The translations under genes and the position numbers were made by a program. This document shows positions 6,980 to 10,360 of a stretch of 10,360 bases of DNA, one piece after another; position 1 is the first letter of the stretch, and each line of letters begins with the position of its first letter. Origin of the DNA: Zygnema cylindricum (Eukaryota; Streptophyta; Zygnematophyceae; Zygnematales; Zygnemataceae); assembly GCA_037447655.1 (NCBI GenBank), contig JBBHKE010000304.1:22501-32860 (forward strand), read 5' to 3'. The notes below the pieces were generated by a model. It was not told where the DNA came from. It did not search any database and was given only the letters and a program-made list of their open reading frames with translations.

Positions 6980-7147
6980 GTGAGGGAAAGCGAGGGAGTT
7001 AGTTGGGGAGGGCGAGAAACGAGGGAGGGAGGGAGTGGTAGATGGAGAGGGACAGGGAGAAAGAGTAGGAGAGAGTCGATAGTATGTCGCCAGAGAAAAA
7101 GAGTGCCCGACTCCTCAGAGAAAGTTGAGAGTTCCAGGCAACCGGAG
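6980..7147 (+). other. candidate in-frame alternative extension of exon 3 (second donor)
   Basis: Relative to exon 3, copy 2 has an 11-base deletion and the copy spacing is 179 bases, so the second donor lies exactly 168 bases (56 codons) after the first. The frame is open throughout. Using the donor at 7148 would add 56 Arg/Glu/Gly-rich residues ending in a second RVPDSSEKVESSRQPE and rejoin exon 4 in the same phase. Whether the cell uses this donor is unknown. Confidence 0.4.
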
Positions 7148-7227
7148 GTGAAGGAAAGGGAGGGATGGAGGGAGTTGAGGTGGGCGGGAGGGAGGGAGTG
7201 GTAGATGGAGAGAGAGAAAGAGTGGGA

Positions 7228-7315
7228 GAGAGTCGATAGCATGTTGCCATAGACGCGGCAATCACAAAGAGTGCCCGGCTCCTTGGAGAAAGTTGAGAGC
7301 TCCAGGCAGCCGGAG
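7228..7315 (+). pseudogene. dead third copy of the exon 3 end
   Basis: This copy keeps the original length of exon 3's end (no 11-base deletion) and a donor-like GTGAAG at 7316. It carries an in-frame TAG at 7250-7252, with another in-frame TAG upstream at 7202-7204. It cannot extend the protein and is best read as a non-functional exon fragment inside the intron. Confidence 0.7.
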
Positions 7316-7657
7316 GTGAAGGAAAGGGAGGGAGTGAGGGAGTTGGGGAAGGCGGGAGAGTACAGAGGGAGGAGTGGTAGATGGAGAGGGAGAGGAAGAG
7401 AGAGTGGGAGAGGTAGTGTCACAAAGTCAGTCATTTGTAGTGTTGATTGTTTTTCTGATAAGGCAGGGATAGTAACAAATGACTGATGAAAAGTCCTTTT
7501 TTCGCTTTGTTGCTGTTGCCTCTTGGATGTACGAGTCGTTTTTGTGTCGTGTATTTAAATGCAGAAGTTACCAGGCCAGAAAATTTTAATGATTTACTCC
7601 TTTTTGAAAAGACTTTAACAGACAAATCTACTGGTTGGTTGATGTTACGGTTTACAG
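7316..7657 (+). other. remainder of intron 3
   Basis: Purine-rich (GGGAGA) sequence continues to about 7420, then ordinary AT-rich intron sequence runs to the acceptor TTTACAG at 7657. An open frame crosses 7486-7710 with sequence such as VYLNAEVTRPENFNDLL, but it is in a different frame from exon 4 and lacks supporting splice sites, so I do not call it coding. Confidence 0.6.
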
Positions 7658-7829
7658 ATAAAGGAGAAACAAAGAAAATTGGAACGGAGACTGAAAGAAT
7701 CCGAAAGTAAAAGAGCAGCTCTAAAAAAGAGGTTGTTGGAAAATGCTACATATCAAAGCGAACTTGAAGAGAAGCTAAAATCGATCGAGGTTGATTATTT
7801 GGCAAAATCAAAAACTATTGATACTCTTG
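7658..7829 (+). CDS. kinesin-14, coding exon 4: start of coiled-coil stalk
   Basis: The exon holds 57 codons plus one base, entering in phase 0 and leaving in phase 1 at CTTG before GTAATG. The sequence is strongly helical and highly charged, with spaced Leu and Ile residues (KEKQRKLERRLKESESKR, then LLENATYQSELEEKLKSIEV), as expected for the dimerising stalk of a kinesin-14. It corresponds to about residues 473-530 of the protein. The acceptor is TTTACAG at 7657. The exit phase fits the two-base start of exon 5. Confidence 0.85.
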
Positions 7830-8078
7830 GTAATGAAATCACTTCCATCCTGTAACTAATCTGCATTTGAATTCGTTTGGGTTTGTAAGAAAGCTTACAA
7901 ATTTTGCATAGTAAGTTTCTGGATACCTTTTTGTTGTGGATAGCTTTTTGTTGTCGTGAAGTTTCAGTTTTATACGAGGGCTATACATGATATTTTGCTA
8001 TTGTTTGTGTTCACAATCGATATGTTTCCGACTTTCCTGCATTTTTTTGCTCATAATGTTCTCTTTTTGTACAAACAG

Positions 8079-8200
8079 GCAAAGTCATTGAGGAGAAAGA
8101 AGCTGAATTAGAGAACCTTCAACAGAAAATGGAAGAGGAGCTTCAGGAGAAAGAAGTTGAAATTGAGAAACTTCGACAAGAAATGGAAGAGGAGCTTGAG
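8079..8200 (+). CDS. kinesin-14, coding exon 5: coiled coil made of a duplicated 18-residue unit
   Basis: The acceptor is ACAAACAG at 8078. Two bases complete a Gly codon, then KVIE and two 18-residue units follow: EKEAELENLQQKMEEELQ (8093-8146) and EKEVEIEKLRQEMEEELE (8147-8200). The exon is almost wholly this 54-base tandem duplication. It ends in phase 0 before GTTGGA, a weak donor, but the join to exon 6 continues the helix. Eighteen residues is five turns of an ordinary alpha helix and not a multiple of seven, so the coiled coil must have a stutter here. Confidence 0.85.
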
Positions 8201-8425
8201 GTTGGATCCCTTATTCCTTCCTAAAAGCCTGAATCTTTTTTAAATTATCATCTATCGTTATAAAAGTATTTGTAGACGATGAACCGGAATAACATCTACT
8301 GAATATACAGCCAAGGGTTAATTATCGATATGTTTCAAAGGAACATTTCCTTGTGGCAGTTTGTCACATGTTAATTGCATGATTTTTAATACCCGATCGT
8401 TTATAATTTTTTATTGCTTTTGCAG

Positions 8426-8540
8426 GCTTCCAGAAGGGTCAATGAACAAAAGGAATCTGAGATAAATGCAAAACTTATATCCTTGAAAGAGGAGAAAGCC
8501 AAGTGGAATGAAACTTTGGCGGAAGCTATGAAACCGTTGG
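8426..8540 (+). CDS. kinesin-14, coding exon 6: coiled-coil stalk
   Basis: The acceptor is TTTTGCAG at 8425, and the exon enters in phase 0. It has 38 codons plus one base, beginning ASRRVNEQKESEINAKL and including LKEEKAKWNETLAEAM, then KPL. It is helical and charged, continuing the stalk; the Pro in KPL marks a likely break. The donor is GTGAGT at 8541, strong and in phase 1, matching the two-base start of exon 7. Confidence 0.8.
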
Positions 8541-9171
8541 GTGAGTTTTGTCGACCATGTTTTAGGTTTTCTACTTCATGCAGTGTACTGATTTTTTGTG
8601 CTAAGGAATATAGGTGACACATATATATTTATTTTCTTTTCTATTTTTCTATCTGCATTTCCCCATTGTGATCATGGATTTTGCTTCTCTCTTGCAAGTG
8701 ACAATGTATGCATTCCTTTGTTTCCTGTATTCTGGAGATGAGACAAGATTGCGAGAGAGGGAGAGAGGGAGGGAGGGAAGGAGGGAGATAGGGATGGTAG
8801 GATAGAGGGAGGAGAGGGAGGAAGGGGAGAGATGCGACGAAGAAGGATGTCTGTGTTATTTATCAATCTGTCTTCCCTTTGCAGCTTTGTCATGAAGATT
8901 ATTGACGTACTTAACTTGTGCTGTACAAATTTTTTATCTCCTTCAACTTCAGAATGAACAATGTTAGAAAAATTGATTCTTATTTTACAACGGGCAATTT
9001 TATTTTCTTTTGCAAGGAAGAATGCAAGCGTCATCTGTCTCATTGTGTTTTTTGTGTCGAATTTCAGTTTGATAACCTGTCTCACTGTTATCATTTCTTT
9101 CATTTTTATAATCCATTTTTTCATTTTCATAATTCTTTTTTTTGGGGACTTTTGGAGGATGGTTGAAACAG
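8541..9171 (+). other. intron 6 with internal GA tract
   Basis: Mostly T-rich sequence. A purine tract of GAGAGG and GGGAGG units lies at about 8742-8834. Downstream the intron is strongly T-rich (for example CATTTTTATAATCC and TTTCATTTTCATAATTC, about 9100-9135) before the acceptor GAAACAG at 9171. Open frames through it show only Phe/Ile/Leu-rich strings and I see no additional exon. Confidence 0.65.
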
Positions 9172-9258
9172 AAAACGAGAATGCAGATTTAAAACGACGG
9201 TATGTTGCGGAAATGACGGAAAGACGTAGGCTTTATAATCAGGTTTTGGAGCTGAAAG
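9172..9258 (+). CDS. kinesin-14, coding exon 7: end of stalk and neck
   Basis: The exon is two bases, 28 codons and one base (87 bases), after the acceptor GAAACAG. The product is NENADLKRRYVAEMTERRR and then LYNQVLELK, with the last base starting the Gly of the K-G-N neck/motor junction. The [R/K]-L-Y-N-x-[V/I]-x-E-L-K-G-N pattern directly before the motor is a hallmark of C-terminal-motor kinesin-14s; the neck helps set minus-end direction. The donor GTCTGC is weak beyond GT, but phase and protein continuity into exon 8 are exact. Confidence 0.85.
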
Positions 9259-9499
9259 GTCTGCAGTCTTTTCCTCTTTTCTTTTTTCTTTGTTCGTTTT
9301 TCTCTTTCGTTTGACCTTTTGTTTTTTATAATGTCCTCTTCTTTTATTTTTTAAAACAAGCTCCAATCTCTAAAATGTTCTGTAGTTCTGCCTGTTTTTC
9401 TTTTACCTGCTGCTATAAATACATGTTTAACCCAAATGCCAGACCCTTTGAGGCCCCCAAAACCCTTAAAAAGCCCTTGAAAACACACGCTTTTTACAG

Positions 9500-9682
9500 G
9501 AAATATTCGAGTATTTTGCCGGTGCCGTCCCTTAAATAGCGAAGAAATAGAGGCAGGTGCCATTTCGATCGCAGATTTTGAAGGAGATCGAGATGGTGGG
9601 ACAGAAGTAAACATTCGGGCAGGAAATGGAGTTCGAAAAGTTTTCAAATTTGACAGAACTTTTGCTCCAGAAGATAGTCAAT
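9500..9682 (+). CDS. kinesin-14, coding exon 8: first part of the motor domain
   Basis: The acceptor is TTTTTACAG at 9499. Two bases complete the junction Gly, then NIRVFCRCRPLNSEEIEAG, the first strand of a kinesin motor with the conserved R-x-R-P that contacts the nucleotide. Next comes a variable stretch (ADFEGDRDGG, TEVNIRAGNG), then VFKFDRTFAPEDSQ. The exon is two bases, 60 codons and one base. The donor GTAGGT at 9683 joins to exon 9 through a Ser codon. Length and motif spacing match plant KIN-14 motors with no gap. The motor begins at about residue 638 of the model. Confidence 0.93.
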
Positions 9683-10119
9683 GTAGGTCTAGGTTTTTTT
9701 TGCATTTGCAAAACCTTACCAAACCCTAAATTCATCCTTTCAATCTCTAGCTTGCTGCTAGTCTGAGTCTTTCTCTCTACCTCTCTCTCACCCTCTACCT
9801 CTCTCTACCTCTCTCTCTCGCCCTCTCTTGCTCTCTGTCTGCTAGTCTAGGGTTCCCGTATTAATGAGTGGTACAAGATGAAAGAGTGGGAGATATTGTA
9901 CTCGGGTTAAAGAGTGGAAGATCATTGTACTTGGGTTAAAAAACAATGGGATGTTGGATTGAAGAGTGGATAAATATTGTACTTAGATTAAAGAGTGGAA
10001 GAAACCTGGTTAATTAAGGAAATAGTTATCTTTGTAATTCTGTGAACACAATTTGTTCTGAATTTATTCAACGTATTTTTTTACTCCATAATAATAATTT
10101 TCACAGTTTATTTATGCAG
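9683..10119 (+). other. intron 8 with telo-box, CT tract and 28-bp minisatellite
   Basis: The intron carries AAACCCTAA near 9722 (telo-box-like), a CT tract at about 9769-9838, and a tandem repeat at 9881-10015. The rest is AT-rich. The acceptor is TTTATGCAG at 10119. No coding sequence was seen. Confidence 0.7.
9881..10015 (+). repeat. about 28-bp intronic minisatellite, five units
   Basis: Units begin at about 9881, 9909, 9938, 9961 and 9990, sharing AAAGAGTGGAAGAT followed by ATTGTACTTGGGTT. The third is degenerate and the fifth diverges in its second half. The repeat lies wholly within the intron and carries no frame of interest. Confidence 0.8.
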
Positions 10120-10318
10120 CGGATGTCTTTTTGGATACCTCCCCCATTGTGACATCCGTACTGGATGGTTACAATGTTTGTATTTTTGCATACGGACAAA
10201 CGGGTACGGGAAAGACATTTACAATGGAGGGACCGCCAAATAATCGAGGCGTCAATTATCGAACCTTACAAGAGCTGTTTAACTTAGCAAGAGAAAGAGA
10301 GGACCATATACGATACAG
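10120..10318 (+). CDS. kinesin-14, coding exon 9: P-loop segment of the motor domain
   Basis: Two bases complete a Ser codon, then 65 codons: [37 protein letters not shown] and [19 protein letters not shown]. The ATP-binding P-loop GQTGTGKT is at 10194-10217 and is intact. The N-terminal side of the motor is therefore complete; switch I, switch II and the microtubule-binding loops must lie beyond the window. It ends with two bases of a codon after RY, probably Ser, before GTCTCT. That donor is also the start of a CT satellite. Among kinesins the sequence is unmistakably plant KIN-14; I cannot fix the subclade without alignment. Confidence 0.95.
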
Positions 10319-10360
10319 GTCTCTCTCTCTCCCCCCCTCTCTCTCTCTCTCCCTCCCTCT
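10319..10360 (+). repeat. (CT)n tract starting at the exon 9 donor
   Basis: The intron begins GTCTCTCTCTCTC and continues with C6 and CTCTCT units to the window edge. The microsatellite starts at the splice donor itself, leaving no consensus purines at intron positions 3-5. Confidence 0.9.

Larger units (their letters stand above)
6892..7345 (+). repeat. triple tandem duplication of exon 3 end, donor and intron start
   Basis: Three units begin with GAGAGTCGAT at 6892, 7071 and 7228 (spacing 179 and 157). Each contains the block encoding VESSRQPE followed by a splice donor (GTGAGG or GTGAAG at 6980, 7148 and 7316). Each is then followed by purine-rich GGAAAGGGAGGGAG-type sequence. Unit 1 is the true exon end. 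The repeat was probably amplified through the purine satellite between the units. Confidence 0.9.

Noticed and set aside
6508-7434. Minus-strand 308-codon frame with repeated CLELSTFSEESGTL
   Set aside because: The repeats are the antisense of the triplicated exon 3 end. Splice phase, donors and protein continuity with the kinesin support the plus strand.
7486-7710. Possible extra exon in intron 3 (VYLNAEVTRPENFNDLL)
   Set aside because: It lies in a different frame from exon 4, lacks a paired donor, and exons 3 and 4 already join in phase with continuous sequence.

Overview
This is eukaryotic, almost certainly land-plant, nuclear DNA. All clear coding sequence lies on the + strand as short GT-AG exons. 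Spliced together, the right half encodes the neck and start of the motor of a kinesin-14 (KIN-14): a neck/motor junction with L-K-G-N followed by IRVFCRCRPLN, and further on a P-loop GQTGTGKT inside [15 protein letters not shown]. The RGVNYRTL stretch after the P-loop is typical of plant KIN-14 motors. The lineage cannot be fixed from the sequence. The heavy CT/GA satellites and asparagine-rich low-complexity coding would suit a seed-free plant, but that is a weak inference.

Layout. Positions 1-305 are AT-rich and may hold a small exon. Positions 306-1440 are a very long pyrimidine tract (about 306-643) followed by a purine tract (about 850-1440), with a strong G-quadruplex motif between them. 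Positions 1512-2250 hold a low-complexity exon (Asn-rich, then six 11-residue acidic repeats) of unrecognised function; it may belong to a separate upstream gene. Positions 2251-4660 contain no convincing coding sequence. They do contain a plausible cell-cycle promoter region: telo-box, G-box, E2F-like site, two full matches and one near match to the mitosis-specific activator (MSA) element, and eight AACGG cores in about 810 bp.

The kinesin gene runs from about 4692 off the right edge in nine exons whose phases all match: 4692-5847, 5997-6056, 6780-6979, 7658-7829, 8079-8200, 8426-8540, 9172-9258, 9500-9682 and 10120-10318. They give about 764 residues: a disordered N-terminal region with a four-fold 30-residue repeat, a coiled-coil stalk (about residues 473-637), and the motor from about residue 638. 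A C-terminal motor fits a kinesin-14, a family normally minus-end-directed on microtubules.

The most striking theme is gene growth by local tandem duplication at several scales. There are 11-, 18- and 30-residue repeats inside exons. In two places an exon's 3' end has been copied downstream together with its splice donor and the start of its intron. One copy appears to have become a new symmetrical exon (5997-6056). The other produced an in-frame alternative donor (7148) and a dead, stop-containing copy (7228-7315). CT and GA tracts sit beside several exons in complementary pairs.
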